NCBI GenBank assembly: GCA_946183145.1
Contig: CAMGZM010000004.1
Span: forward strand, 1 to 64,000
DNA: 64,000 bases
DNA from: an uncultured Fretibacterium sp.
GTDB taxonomy: Bacteria; Synergistota; Synergistia; Synergistales; Aminobacteriaceae
Reading direction: 5' to 3'
In this document: piece by piece, positions 36,420 to 45,826 of the stretch
Position numbering within the stretch: position 1 is the stretch's first letter
Layout: each line of letters opens with the position of its first letter
Translations under genes and position numbers: made by a program
Notes under the pieces: model-generated
The model's database searches: none
What the model was told of the DNA's origin: nothing
What the model saw: the letters and a program-made list of their open reading frames with translations, nothing else

Positions 36420-37249
36420 TATATGTAGTCCGCAAAAAATTTCTCTGTCTTCCTGAAATACTTTAAGCCAATCACGAATATCACAGCCGAGCTTATGACC
36501 GAGATTATTACGCCCGGAACGTAAAGCCCCCCGCCGTGTATGCACCATCTGAAGCCGTCAATGACTCCCGCCATAGGGTTGACGCTGTAAATCATTCGCC
36601 ATTTCTGCGGGATTATTGAGCTTGAGAATCCTACAGGTGAGATGAATAGCCCGGCCTGTAAAATGAACGGCATAATGTGCCTGAAGTCGTGATACTTTAC
36701 ACCGAGCGCAGAAAACAAAAATCCCGCACCTAACGCAGACATAGCAGCAGGGACAAAGAAAACGGGAATGAATATCATCATTGCTGACGGGGTAAACCTG
36801 AAAATCACCATCAGTATGCACAGTACAGCGAATGAGATTATGAAGTCTATTGTGCTTACGATTACGGCTGACGCGGGAAGGATTATGCGCGGGAAATATA
36901 CCTTGCTTATCATGCTTTCGGAACGTATGAGAGCTTCTGAGCCTGCCTGCATTGAGTTCGAGAAAAACTGCCACGGAAGAAGAGCGGAGAACACCATTAC
37001 GGGATAAGGTATTCCGCCGCTGGGAAGTTTTGCGACTCTTCCGAATATCACGGAGAAAACTATCATGCTCATCAAGGGACGTATTACGCTCCACGCGACT
37101 CCGATTACGGTCTGTTTGTAGCGGACGAGAATGTCACGCCATGCCATGAAGAAAAACAATTCCCGGAACTTCACAAGCTCACGGAAAAAATCAGCGGTAT
37201 TTTTCTCAGGCTCTATTATGATGTCGAACCCTGAGTCATTCGCCGTCAT
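36419..37249 (-). CDS. wzm: Polysaccharide ABC transporter permease
   Basis: ABC-2-type permease (ELFFFMAWRDILVRYKQTVIGVAWSVIRPLMSMIVFSVIFG); start chosen at MTANDSGF. Confidence 0.85.
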   Translation of the reverse strand: MTANDSGFDIIIEPEKNTADFFRELVKFRELFFFMAWRDILVRYKQTVIGVAWSVIRPLMSMIVFSVIFGRVAKLPSGGIPYPVMVFSALLPWQFFSNSMQAGSEALIRSESMISKVYFPRIILPASAVIVSTIDFIISFAVLCILMVIFRFTPSAMMIFIPVFFVPAAMSALGAGFLFSALGVKYHDFRHIMPFILQAGLFISPVGFSSSIIPQKWRMIYSVNPMAGVIDGFRWCIHGGGLYVPGVIISVISSAVIFVIGLKYFRKTEKFFADYI

Positions 37250-38576
37250 TCTCAGTTTCACCGCCGCCCGTGAGAATATCTGCGGCCTCGTCATCAAATC
37301 CCATCATCGCGCACATCATCGCGTTCATTCCCTTGTTGTCCATAATGTTTATGTCAGCTCCGTGACTCACAAGCAATCTTATGCTGTCGAGCTGCGCCCC
37401 CCGTTTCAACGCCGCGTACATCGCAACGAGGGCAAACCATGATTTCCAGCCTTCAGCCCTGAGTCCTCCCGTGCGAATCAGTGATGACATCATCAGGCCG
37501 GGACTCCTGTCTTTGCCTCCTACAACCCATAACAGCGCGGTCATTCCGTCCTCGTCCTGCGCGTTAATGTCAGCTCCGTGTTCTATTAGTGCCTCCATTA
37601 TGCCCGGCTCTGTTCCTACATCGAGGGCAGCAAGCATTAAGGGAGTGCGTTTGTTTTTGTCCGCGATATTGGGATCTGCGCCGTAATCGAGGAGAAGCCG
37701 CAAAATTTCCTCGCTCGTTACAACTGCGTACACAAGTGAAGTGCGTCCGCTTGGGTCTCTGTAATTGGGATTAGCTCCGTTTGAAAGCAATATTTCTGTG
37801 ATGTCGGGCCTGTCTGCTGTGATTGATACGTTGATTGCGTTCGTGTATGTGTCCTCGCCTAGCGCAAAAACTTCATCAAGATCCGCGCCGTTCTCAGCAA
37901 GAAATCTCACCATGTCGGCATTGATTCCCTGTTCGCCTGTGAACATGGCCGCCGCTAACGGAGACTGCTCAACCTCAAACATACATTTTCTGTTTAAGTC
38001 CGCGCCGTTTTTCGTGATAAGCTCAAGGAAAGGAATATTTCCCGACTTCACAGCGATAATCATAGCTTCCTCGTAATTAGCTCCGCCCTTCATGAGATTC
38101 TCAATTATTGCGGGGTCAATTTTACGTTTGTTCCTGATGTGTACGATTTCGACCTGCATTAACGCTGTGTATGTCAGCGCGCTGTATCCTGCTTCTGATC
38201 TTGCGTCAACGTCAGCACCGAGATCAATCAGCCATTTCACGACACGGGGCTTGTTTGATGTTACTGCGAGAAATAGCGGGCTGTAACCGTTAGAGTCTAC
38301 TGCGTTTATATCGGCTCCGTTATCAGCAAGAAATTTTATGAGCTTCTTTTTCCCTTTCACTACTGCTGCTGTGAATCCGTCCCCCTCATTCGCTCCGTGT
38401 TCAAGAAGAACAGGTATTGCGTCATAATTCTCTTCCATCACCGCAACGAAAAGCGGAGGAACTTTCGCCCCGAAAATATACGCGCGCTTGTTTGCGTCAG
38501 CCCCGGATTCTAATGCCGACTCTATTTCCTCGCGGCCTCCTATCACACAGAGCTGCAAAAATTCTTTCTGCGTCAT
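37236..38576 (-). CDS. Ankyrin-repeat protein
   Basis: Repeated NGADINAVDSNGYSPLFLAV-type units over almost the whole 446 aa. Confidence 0.95.
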   Translation of the reverse strand: MTQKEFLQLCVIGGREEIESALESGADANKRAYIFGAKVPPLFVAVMEENYDAIPVLLEHGANEGDGFTAAVVKGKKKLIKFLADNGADINAVDSNGYSPLFLAVTSNKPRVVKWLIDLGADVDARSEAGYSALTYTALMQVEIVHIRNKRKIDPAIIENLMKGGANYEEAMIIAVKSGNIPFLELITKNGADLNRKCMFEVEQSPLAAAMFTGEQGINADMVRFLAENGADLDEVFALGEDTYTNAINVSITADRPDITEILLSNGANPNYRDPSGRTSLVYAVVTSEEILRLLLDYGADPNIADKNKRTPLMLAALDVGTEPGIMEALIEHGADINAQDEDGMTALLWVVGGKDRSPGLMMSSLIRTGGLRAEGWKSWFALVAMYAALKRGAQLDSIRLLVSHGADINIMDNKGMNAMMCAMMGFDDEAADILTGGGETENDGE

Positions 38577-38582
38577 ATAACG

Positions 38583-39377
38583 TTAATCACCCCTCGTATT
38601 TTCATGAGCTTCATCAACTATATCACCAACGCTGAAATTATCATCACTCCCATTATGCGAGACACGGCACAAAAATTCTATATTCCCTTCAGGCCCTCTT
38701 ATCGGTGAATACGTCAATCCCGTAACATGAAACTTTGTCTTCTCACGTATATAACGAATAATCCCGTCAACAACTTCTGCATGAATAGCTTTGTCCTTCA
38801 CAATACCGCGCGAAATTTTTTCCCTTCCTGCTTCAAACTGAGGCTTGATTAACACAACAGCTTCATCATCAACAACTTCATCAAGAACAGGCAGTATCAA
38901 TCTCAGCGATATAAACGAGACATCACAGCCCGCAAAATCTATTTTCTCTGGGAAATTTTCACGTGTAAGATAACGAGCGTTAGTACGATCCATAACAACG
39001 ACTCTTGAATCGCTCGCCAATCTCCAAATCAATTGCCCGTAACCTACATCGACAGCGTAGACTCTTTTCGCTCCGTTCGACAGTAACACATCCGTGAATC
39101 CTCCTGTTGAAGCTCCGAAATCAGCGCAGATTTTCCCGTCAACATTAAGGTGAAAGACCTCAAACGCCCGCAAGAGTTTCAACGCGCCGCGCCCCGCCCA
39201 TTTGGGAACGTCATCAACGGTGATATTGACTCCATGTTCATACATTGCGCCAGATTTTGTGATTACCTGATTGTTTACGCGGACTTTTCCGGCCATGATT
39301 AAAGCCTGAGCCTTTGTTCGTGTTTCAGCGAGTCCAAGCTCAGGCAGTAATTTATCGAGTCGTTCTTTATGCTTCAT
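38583..39377 (-). CDS. tlyA: TlyA-family rRNA 2'-O-methyltransferase (S4 + FtsJ-like domains)
   Basis: RLDKLLPELGLAETRTKAQALIMAGKVRVN S4 domain; CADFGASTGGFTDVLL. Confidence 0.85.
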   Translation of the reverse strand: MKHKERLDKLLPELGLAETRTKAQALIMAGKVRVNNQVITKSGAMYEHGVNITVDDVPKWAGRGALKLLRAFEVFHLNVDGKICADFGASTGGFTDVLLSNGAKRVYAVDVGYGQLIWRLASDSRVVVMDRTNARYLTRENFPEKIDFAGCDVSFISLRLILPVLDEVVDDEAVVLIKPQFEAGREKISRGIVKDKAIHAEVVDGIIRYIREKTKFHVTGLTYSPIRGPEGNIEFLCRVSHNGSDDNFSVGDIVDEAHENTRGD

Positions 39378-41199
39378 TCGTGTATGTGTCGATGATGTTA
39401 CGCGCTGTGATTCCGTAAAGCTCGCGCTGTTCTTCCTGTGTCGCATGTTTCACGCAAACGTCAGGGACTCCGAATCTCATGAGCTTAACACCGAGTCCAT
39501 TTTCCGCGATTACCGCCCCGAATGCCTCGCCGAATCCCCCGGCCATGTAGTTATCCTCAAGCACTCCTACAGCCTTGTAGCCTCTCAGAATCTCACACAG
39601 AGACTCCGAATCAATCGGCTTCACTCGTCTCACGTCATAAACAGCAGGGACATCAACGCCCTCATTCTGTGCGATTTCCCGAACGTCAAGCATGATGTTT
39701 ACGTTTGAGCCGTTCCCGAACAACGCCCAGTTTTGACCGTCAAGAATTTTTGCGACTCCGTCATCAGAATCAACGCTGAGTTTTACGGGAGTAATTTTCC
39801 CGCGCGGGTAACGAATCAGAGTCGGCCCGTTACGTTTTGAGGCGATAATCATACATTCACGCAGTGAGTCTTCATCGCAGGGGGCGTAAATTTCGAGATT
39901 GGGTACAGCTCTTCCCCATGAAATATCGAGCATACCTTGATGTGTATCACCGTCAGAACCTGCAAGCCCGGCCCGGTCAACCATAATCACAACCGGCAAA
40001 TTCTGTAGCGCAATGTCGTGCATCAACTGATCCATTGCCCTTTGCAGGAACGTAGAATAGATGAATACCCACGGGCGCATACCTCCGGCCGCAAGTCCCG
40101 CCGCCATTGTGAGCATGTGAGACTCAGCTATGCCAACGTCAAAGAATCTGTCAGGAAATTCACGCGAAAATTTTTCCAGCTTTACCCCCGTCATCATGGC
40201 CGCTGTAAAGCAGATTATTCTGTCGTCATTCATCGCTAACTCTTCTGCGATTTCTGAGGCTGCCTCGCTCCATGTCCTGAATTTTTGCGTTCCTGAGGGT
40301 GAAACTTGATGATATTTTGTCGGATCTTTTTCGGCTTCGGGGAGTCCTTTTCCCTTCACCGTGTTGAAGTGAAGTATCACGGGCTTGTAGTAATTTTTCG
40401 CAAGTGTCATCATTCGTATTGCGGTCTTCATGTCATGGCCGTCGAATGGCCCCCAGTACTTTATTCCGAGCTTGTCGAAAATGTTTATCGGCCTCGCAAA
40501 CGCTTTGAGCATGTTTCGTATACGGGCTAAAATGTTCGTGTTACCGCTGTAAGGGTGTTTCTTCTCGCTTCCGAAATGACGGCGGAAGAAATTTTTTGTC
40601 CTCCTGTAGAGAGTGTTTGCTGACAGTTCCGCAAGAACAGTTGAGAATCCTCCGACTCTGCTGCTGATTGAGTGTGTGTTGTCGTTGAGTATGATTATCA
40701 GCTTTGTGTGAGATTCGCTGACGTAATTCAGTGCCTCGAACGCCAAGCCGTTAATCAATGACGCGTCCCCGATGAACGCAATAATGTTCCTGTCCTCGTG
40801 AAGCAAATCCCGCGCCTTTGCGTAACCCAATGCCGCAGAAATTGACGTGCTTGAATGCCCCGTGTTGAAATGATCATAGGGAGACTCATTGCGCCGTGGA
40901 AATCCTGATATGCCGTCCTTCATTCGGAGCGTGTGAAACTTGTCGAATCTGTCTGTCAGAATCTTATACGGGTAAGATTGATGTCCCACGTCAAAAATTA
41001 TACGATCATTGAGAGGGTCAAAAACTTTCAGCATTGCTATTGTCAGCTCAACAACTCCGAGTGATGAGCCTAAATGCCCGCCGTTTTTCCTCACCGTATC
41101 AATAATAACTTCCCTCACCTCATTAGCAAGCAAGGGAAGATCATTATCATCAATCCGCAATAAATCTTTGTGCGTAAATCCTGTTTTCAGAAAATTCAT
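39367..41199 (-). CDS. dxs: 1-deoxy-D-xylulose-5-phosphate synthase
   Basis: NGGHLGSSLGVVELTIA, DVGHQSYPYKILT, DRAGLAGSDGDTHQGMLD. Confidence 0.95.
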   Translation of the reverse strand: MNFLKTGFTHKDLLRIDDNDLPLLANEVREVIIDTVRKNGGHLGSSLGVVELTIAMLKVFDPLNDRIIFDVGHQSYPYKILTDRFDKFHTLRMKDGISGFPRRNESPYDHFNTGHSSTSISAALGYAKARDLLHEDRNIIAFIGDASLINGLAFEALNYVSESHTKLIIILNDNTHSISSRVGGFSTVLAELSANTLYRRTKNFFRRHFGSEKKHPYSGNTNILARIRNMLKAFARPINIFDKLGIKYWGPFDGHDMKTAIRMMTLAKNYYKPVILHFNTVKGKGLPEAEKDPTKYHQVSPSGTQKFRTWSEAASEIAEELAMNDDRIICFTAAMMTGVKLEKFSREFPDRFFDVGIAESHMLTMAAGLAAGGMRPWVFIYSTFLQRAMDQLMHDIALQNLPVVIMVDRAGLAGSDGDTHQGMLDISWGRAVPNLEIYAPCDEDSLRECMIIASKRNGPTLIRYPRGKITPVKLSVDSDDGVAKILDGQNWALFGNGSNVNIMLDVREIAQNEGVDVPAVYDVRRVKPIDSESLCEILRGYKAVGVLEDNYMAGGFGEAFGAVIAENGLGVKLMRFGVPDVCVKHATQEEQRELYGITARNIIDTYTNEA

Positions 41200-41206
41200 A
41201 TCACCG

Positions 41207-42595
41207 TTAATTGAACCGCCTGAACTCATACGCCGCAAACTGTGCAATCAGTTGTAATGATGCAAGCTGTGAACGGTCAAGCGCGGTCCTTCCGTCAATG
41301 CTCGAACCAAGCGCAATGATTCCAACGAGTGAATTATCATCGCAGACAGGGAAAATGTATTTTGCTGACGACTCTTTTAGCGCGTTTTTCCACGGACACC
41401 CGGCAAGCCCCCATGACCTGAATACTGAATCGGGACTCATTGCTTCAAGGTCATAATATGCCTCGCTAACGTTCGCGCTTTTCACAGGGCCTGAAGATGA
41501 CGGCAGTAATGTCGGATCTGCTTCAGCCTTGATGTGTCCTCTTCTCTGTTCTGAAAGCGTGTAGCCTGAGCGTGAATTGTTCCACGTTGCGAGAATGCAG
41601 CTGTTCATTCTGCACTGCTCCATGAATATATCAACGAGCAATGAGAAGAATTTTGCGCGGTCTTCTGCACCCTTTAAGACTTTGAGGACGTTCGACAGTG
41701 AAAGCACCGTAAATTCTCCCGATGACATTGTAGCTTCTACCTGCCTTGACTGAACACGGAGATTGTTTATTGCGGTTGCGCGGACTGCGAGATTGCCGAG
41801 TAACTCAAGGAAATTCATTGTCTCTTTGTCGGGAAGCTCGTCCCACGTCATAAGACAGAAGAGTCTGCAATCACCTTCAGCGACAGGCAAAACGACTTCA
41901 GCGGGCGAATCACTTTTCACGACAACGGGCGCGGGCGGCAAAATCTGCTGTGCGTAAATCCCTTTTCGTTCAGGAATCGAGTCGGCTTTTCCGTTGAAGA
42001 CAGTCAGATAGCTTCCCTCGTCCTTGAGAATCGCAACAGATTTCGGGAACAAACTTTCCTGCAATACGTCAGCAAGAAACGAGGCGAAATACTGCAAGGG
42101 CATCGGCTCAAAGATTGAAGCGAGAGTGCTTTTTGTCGCAAGAATCATGTATGAGAGCCGGGATAATTTTTTCTCAGTCTCTGAAATTTTCCGCGACGTT
42201 TCCCACAAATGAATCAATCCCGCGTAAGGCTTGAGATTTTCGAGAAGTGATTTTGAATCGGCAGGCTTTTCTTTGCACAAAATGTAAAGCTCCCAATGCG
42301 CTCCCCAAATTTTTACGGCATAAGGCCATGACTCACAGTTTGAGGATGAAGAAAGCTCAAATGATTCTTTTGCGACAGATTTCGGGAATGAGTTTGTGAT
42401 TTCGTCCTTGAGAGTTAATGACGAAGGAACGAGTCCGGCAGCGTCGATAATGTTAATGACTCCGGGATTTGATGACGGCTCCGCGATAAGTGCCTTGATG
42501 TTTTGAGACGTGAGGAAATCCGTGAGACATTTTAACGCGCCTCCGCTGATGAGAAAATCTATATTTCGGTAAAGGTCATTGATATTTTCGGACAT
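41207..42595 (-). CDS. GAF-like domain protein
   Basis: Soluble 462 aa protein with GAF-like C-terminal region (SAKYIFPVCDDNSLVGIIALGSSIDGRTALDRSQLASLQLIAQFAAYEFRRF). Confidence 0.5.
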   Translation of the reverse strand: MSENINDLYRNIDFLISGGALKCLTDFLTSQNIKALIAEPSSNPGVINIIDAAGLVPSSLTLKDEITNSFPKSVAKESFELSSSSNCESWPYAVKIWGAHWELYILCKEKPADSKSLLENLKPYAGLIHLWETSRKISETEKKLSRLSYMILATKSTLASIFEPMPLQYFASFLADVLQESLFPKSVAILKDEGSYLTVFNGKADSIPERKGIYAQQILPPAPVVVKSDSPAEVVLPVAEGDCRLFCLMTWDELPDKETMNFLELLGNLAVRATAINNLRVQSRQVEATMSSGEFTVLSLSNVLKVLKGAEDRAKFFSLLVDIFMEQCRMNSCILATWNNSRSGYTLSEQRRGHIKAEADPTLLPSSSGPVKSANVSEAYYDLEAMSPDSVFRSWGLAGCPWKNALKESSAKYIFPVCDDNSLVGIIALGSSIDGRTALDRSQLASLQLIAQFAAYEFRRFN

Positions 42596-42738
42596 GAAAA
42601 ACTATGCACCTCCGGGAAAAATTTTGTCGTGATTATTTTATCGCTTTTTGCTGTCAAAATCGTATAATATTAGGCTGATTATCCCGAAAAATATTACGGA
42701 TTACGAAACTAAAAGCGAAGGGCTGGCGTTGTAATATA

Positions 42739-42957
42739 ATGATTGAAGTACATCGTCTGAACGGTGAAGCATTCCTGCTCAATTCCGACATGATAGAAAC
42801 AATAGACGTAACGCCGGATACTGTTTTGCGGCTTCTCAACGGTCATAGATATGTCGTGCGCGAAAAAGTTAAAGACGTTTACCGGAAAATTATAGCCTTC
42901 AGGAAAGCGGCGGGCTATACGTGCATAATCGCAAACACGGCGGACGAATCAGAATAA
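42739..42957 (+). CDS. flbD: Flagellar FlbD family protein
   Basis: MIEVHRLNGEAFLLNSDMIETIDVTPDTVLRLLNGHRYVVREKVKDV. Confidence 0.9.
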   Translation: MIEVHRLNGEAFLLNSDMIETIDVTPDTVLRLLNGHRYVVREKVKDVYRKIIAFRKAAGYTCIIANTADESE

Positions 42958-42982
42958 TTACAGCGGCAGAGGTGCATATACT

Positions 42983-43756
42983 TTGGATTTAACAAGTCTC
43001 ATCGGATTTCTTGCAACATGGATTCTAGTCGTAGCGTCAATGGCTTCAGGCGGCAACATCGGAGCATATATAGACGTTCCCTCATTGATGATAACAATCG
43101 GCGGCGCAATCGGAGCGACAATAATCTCAAACCCCGGCGCAAGGCTAAAAGCTATGGGCGGCTGTCTGAAGAATGTATTTATGTTTCAGGAGCCTGACCT
43201 TGTAGGAATGGTGCAGATGATTGTGAGTTTTGCGGAAAAGGCACGGCGCGAGGGACTCTTGTCTCTTGAAGCTGACGTTGCGGAAGTAGACAGCGAGTTT
43301 ATGAGGAAGGCAATACAGCTTGTAGTTGACGGAACAGACCCGGAATTAGTGCGTGCTATTCTTGATACGGAGATAGGAAATTTTGAGGACAGGCACAGCG
43401 CGAACAAAGCAGTTTTTGACCACCTTACGGAATTTGCGCCCTCGTTCGGAATGATAGGTACGCTAATCGGATTGATTGCAATGCTGGGTAACTTGTCGGA
43501 CGTTAACGCGCTCGGTCCCGGAATGGCGGTCGCACTCATCACGACAATGTACGGCTCAATGATGGCTAACATGTTCGGATCTCCCGTCAGCAAAAAACTT
43601 GCGGCACGTTCAGCGCAGGAAGTCAAATCAATGGAGTTAATGGTAGAAGGAATCTTAGCGATACAGGCGGGCGAGAACCCTCGAATCGTAGAAGAAAAGC
43701 TGAAAGTGTATCTTCCTCCCGCAATGCGTGAAGCCTTCAACCAGGAGGAGGGCTAA
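42983..43756 (+). CDS. motA: Flagellar motor stator MotA
   Basis: Four-TM MotA family; PSFGMIGTLIGLIAML; TTG start. Confidence 0.95.
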   Translation: MDLTSLIGFLATWILVVASMASGGNIGAYIDVPSLMITIGGAIGATIISNPGARLKAMGGCLKNVFMFQEPDLVGMVQMIVSFAEKARREGLLSLEADVAEVDSEFMRKAIQLVVDGTDPELVRAILDTEIGNFEDRHSANKAVFDHLTEFAPSFGMIGTLIGLIAMLGNLSDVNALGPGMAVALITTMYGSMMANMFGSPVSKKLAARSAQEVKSMELMVEGILAIQAGENPRIVEEKLKVYLPPAMREAFNQEEG

Positions 43757-43759
43757 CAG

Positions 43760-44488
43760 ATGGCGCGTCAGAAAAAACCTGAAGAGCCGGGACTCTCAGC
43801 ACCGTTTTACATGGGTACATATGGAGACATGGTTACGCTCATACTATGCTTCTTCATATTGTTGTTCGCAATGTCATCGATTGATGCTCAGAAATTCCAG
43901 AAAGCTCTATTGTCATTGCGCGGCTCATTGGGGATTCTCAAAGGCGGAGTAACGACAGAAGAGTCAACTGACCCGAACAGAAGCGGCGAAGTAGGAACGA
44001 GTCCGGGAGCGAGCGAAAGAGTCGAAATTGACACGAGGCATGTTGCGTACACGCTGAATTCTTTCCTTCGTTCTGAGAATTTGACGAGGGATATACAGGT
44101 ATCAATCAACCAGCGGGGAGTCGCCGTATCAATCAGCGATCAGTTTATGTTTTTTCCCGGTAGTGCTGAGTTGAGGCCGGAAGGAAGGCGCGCGCTGTAC
44201 AAAATTTCGGAGCTTGTGAGGGATCGAGTCCCATTTGCGGCGGTTGAGGGACATACTGATTCGGGAGTTTTGCGCGGAGGGCCTTACCGTGATAACTGGG
44301 GGCTGTCGGCCATGAGAGCGGCGGCAGTTGCGAGCTACATGCAGAGTGATGGAGGATTTGACCCCGTGAAACTTCAGGCAACGGGATTCAGTTCAGCGCA
44401 GCCTATAGTACCGAATGACACGAGCGAACACAGAGCCTTGAACAGAAGAGTAGAGATAGTGTTCTTGTCGCAATATCCTAAACGTTAA
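43760..44488 (+). CDS. motB: Flagellar motor stator MotB
   Basis: N-terminal TM with GDMVTLILCFFILLFAMSSID; C-terminal OmpA-like VEGHTDSG...NRRVEIVFL. Confidence 0.95.
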   Translation: MARQKKPEEPGLSAPFYMGTYGDMVTLILCFFILLFAMSSIDAQKFQKALLSLRGSLGILKGGVTTEESTDPNRSGEVGTSPGASERVEIDTRHVAYTLNSFLRSENLTRDIQVSINQRGVAVSISDQFMFFPGSAELRPEGRRALYKISELVRDRVPFAAVEGHTDSGVLRGGPYRDNWGLSAMRAAAVASYMQSDGGFDPVKLQATGFSSAQPIVPNDTSEHRALNRRVEIVFLSQYPKR

Positions 44489-44501
44489 GGAGGGATTTAC
44501 G

Positions 44502-44756
44502 ATGCAATTTACAGCTTGTTACACGAAACTTGACGAAACAGGCGGCTATATGGGGCAGCTTTTGGAGTGGCCGAACGTCATAACAGATGGCGAAAACCTT
44601 GAAGAATGCCGTGCATCATTGATTGAAGTCGCGGCTGAGATGGCTGATATTTATGAGGAGGACGGCTTGGAGATACCTAACGTTTCCCTTATAGTTGAGC
44701 CTGTGAATGTGCCAATAAAGAGCAAGAAAGGGTCTGTACTCGCGCATGTCGGTTAA
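44502..44756 (+). CDS. hicB: HicB-family antitoxin
   Basis: YTKLDETGGYMGQLLEWPNVITDGENLEECRASLIEVAAEM; overlaps the hicA start. Confidence 0.8.
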   Translation: MQFTACYTKLDETGGYMGQLLEWPNVITDGENLEECRASLIEVAAEMADIYEEDGLEIPNVSLIVEPVNVPIKSKKGSVLAHVG

Positions 44757-44937
44757 AAGGAGAGATATTATCCAGCACTTCAGAAAGTATGGATTTTTTC
44801 TCAAGCGTGAAGGAGCAAAGCACAGTTTTTACAGCAACGGCAAGGGAATTAATATTCCTATAAAAAGGCATAATGTATTCACTAGGATTCAAGCAAACCA
44901 ACTCTGCAAGGAAGCAGGTATCCCGCAGATATTCTAG
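44746..44937 (+). CDS. hicA: HicA-family toxin (mRNA interferase)
   Basis: MSVKRRDIIQHFRKYGFFLKREGAKHSFYSNGKGINIPIKRHNVF...LCKEAGIPQIF; conserved KHS histidine. Confidence 0.85.
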   Translation: MSVKRRDIIQHFRKYGFFLKREGAKHSFYSNGKGINIPIKRHNVFTRIQANQLCKEAGIPQIF

Positions 44938-44969
44938 GCTGTTCTCATAATTTAAGGAGGAAAAACGGA

Positions 44970-45362
44970 ATGCAATTCACAGCATGTTACACGAAACTTG
45001 AACACGGTTATATGGGAAAATTGTTAGAATGGCCGGGAGTTATTACGGAAGGTGAAGACCTTGACGACTGCCGGGAATCCCTCATAGATGCCGCGGCGGG
45101 GATGGCTCTTGCTTATCGTGATGACGGGCGCGAATTTCCACAGACAAAATTAACTCTTGAAACTCTGTCGATTCCGCTTGAAGATGAATCATTACTTTCA
45201 ACACACGGCGAATATCATGATGTTCTTGCTAATGAGGAAGGAAGCTTCATAACGCTGAAACAAGCTGATGAATTTGATGATTACACGGTGAAAGAACTAT
45301 GCAGGGAAGCAGGTATCCCGGATATATTCCAGACACAAAACAGGGAGGACAATAAAATTTGA
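44970..45362 (+). CDS. Second HicB-like protein fused to a HicA C-terminal remnant
   Basis: N-terminus near-identical to hicB (MQFTACYTKLEHGYMGKLLEWPGVITEGEDLDDCRESLI); C-terminus VKELCREAGIPDIF matches the HicA end NQLCKEAGIPQIF. Confidence 0.8.
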   Translation: MQFTACYTKLEHGYMGKLLEWPGVITEGEDLDDCRESLIDAAAGMALAYRDDGREFPQTKLTLETLSIPLEDESLLSTHGEYHDVLANEEGSFITLKQADEFDDYTVKELCREAGIPDIFQTQNREDNKI

Positions 45363-45814
45363 AGCGCATATTAATTTTTGCAGTAGTAGGACTCGTAATG
45401 TTCGGCGCAGGATTCGGAGGCGGACTCATTCTCGGACGCTCTATGACTCCTGCTGACGACAACCAAATAGGCACAGCAAAAGTCATCCAGAACCCCGGCC
45501 CGGTCGTCTCAATCGGAGAATTTACCAGCAACTTGGCCGGAGCAGGGCGGCACGTAATCAGCTTCGGACTCTCTCTTGAGCTTACCGAAAAGGAAGGAGC
45601 AGCGGCTCTCATTCAGACTCCCGGCTGGCTCATGAGAATACGCAATGAAGTTTTCATGCTCGTTAAAGACAGAGTATATGACGATCTCACAAGCGCAGAA
45701 GGAACGCTCCAATTTGCCGGCGACATAAAACGATCGTTAAACAGAATGCTTCCTGATGTCGGCGGTGAAGCTCCCATAACAAACGTGCTTTTCGAGAGCA
45801 TAGTTTTACAGTAA
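45359..45814 (+). CDS. fliL: Flagellar basal body-associated protein FliL
   Basis: N-terminal TM GLVMFGAGFGGGLILG, FliL domain, upstream of fliM; TTG start overlapping the preceding stop (TTGA). Confidence 0.85.
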   Translation: MKRILIFAVVGLVMFGAGFGGGLILGRSMTPADDNQIGTAKVIQNPGPVVSIGEFTSNLAGAGRHVISFGLSLELTEKEGAAALIQTPGWLMRIRNEVFMLVKDRVYDDLTSAEGTLQFAGDIKRSLNRMLPDVGGEAPITNVLFESIVLQ

Positions 45815-45826
45815 GAGGCCGGAAAA

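Noticed and set aside
43186-43740. 184-aa minus-strand ORF inside motA
   Set aside because: Antisense to a clear motA; no recognisable protein features, likely shadow ORF from codon bias.
44502-45362. Interpreting the duplicated HicB segment as a CRISPR or direct-repeat array
   Set aside because: Only two copies, both coding, explained by gene duplication.
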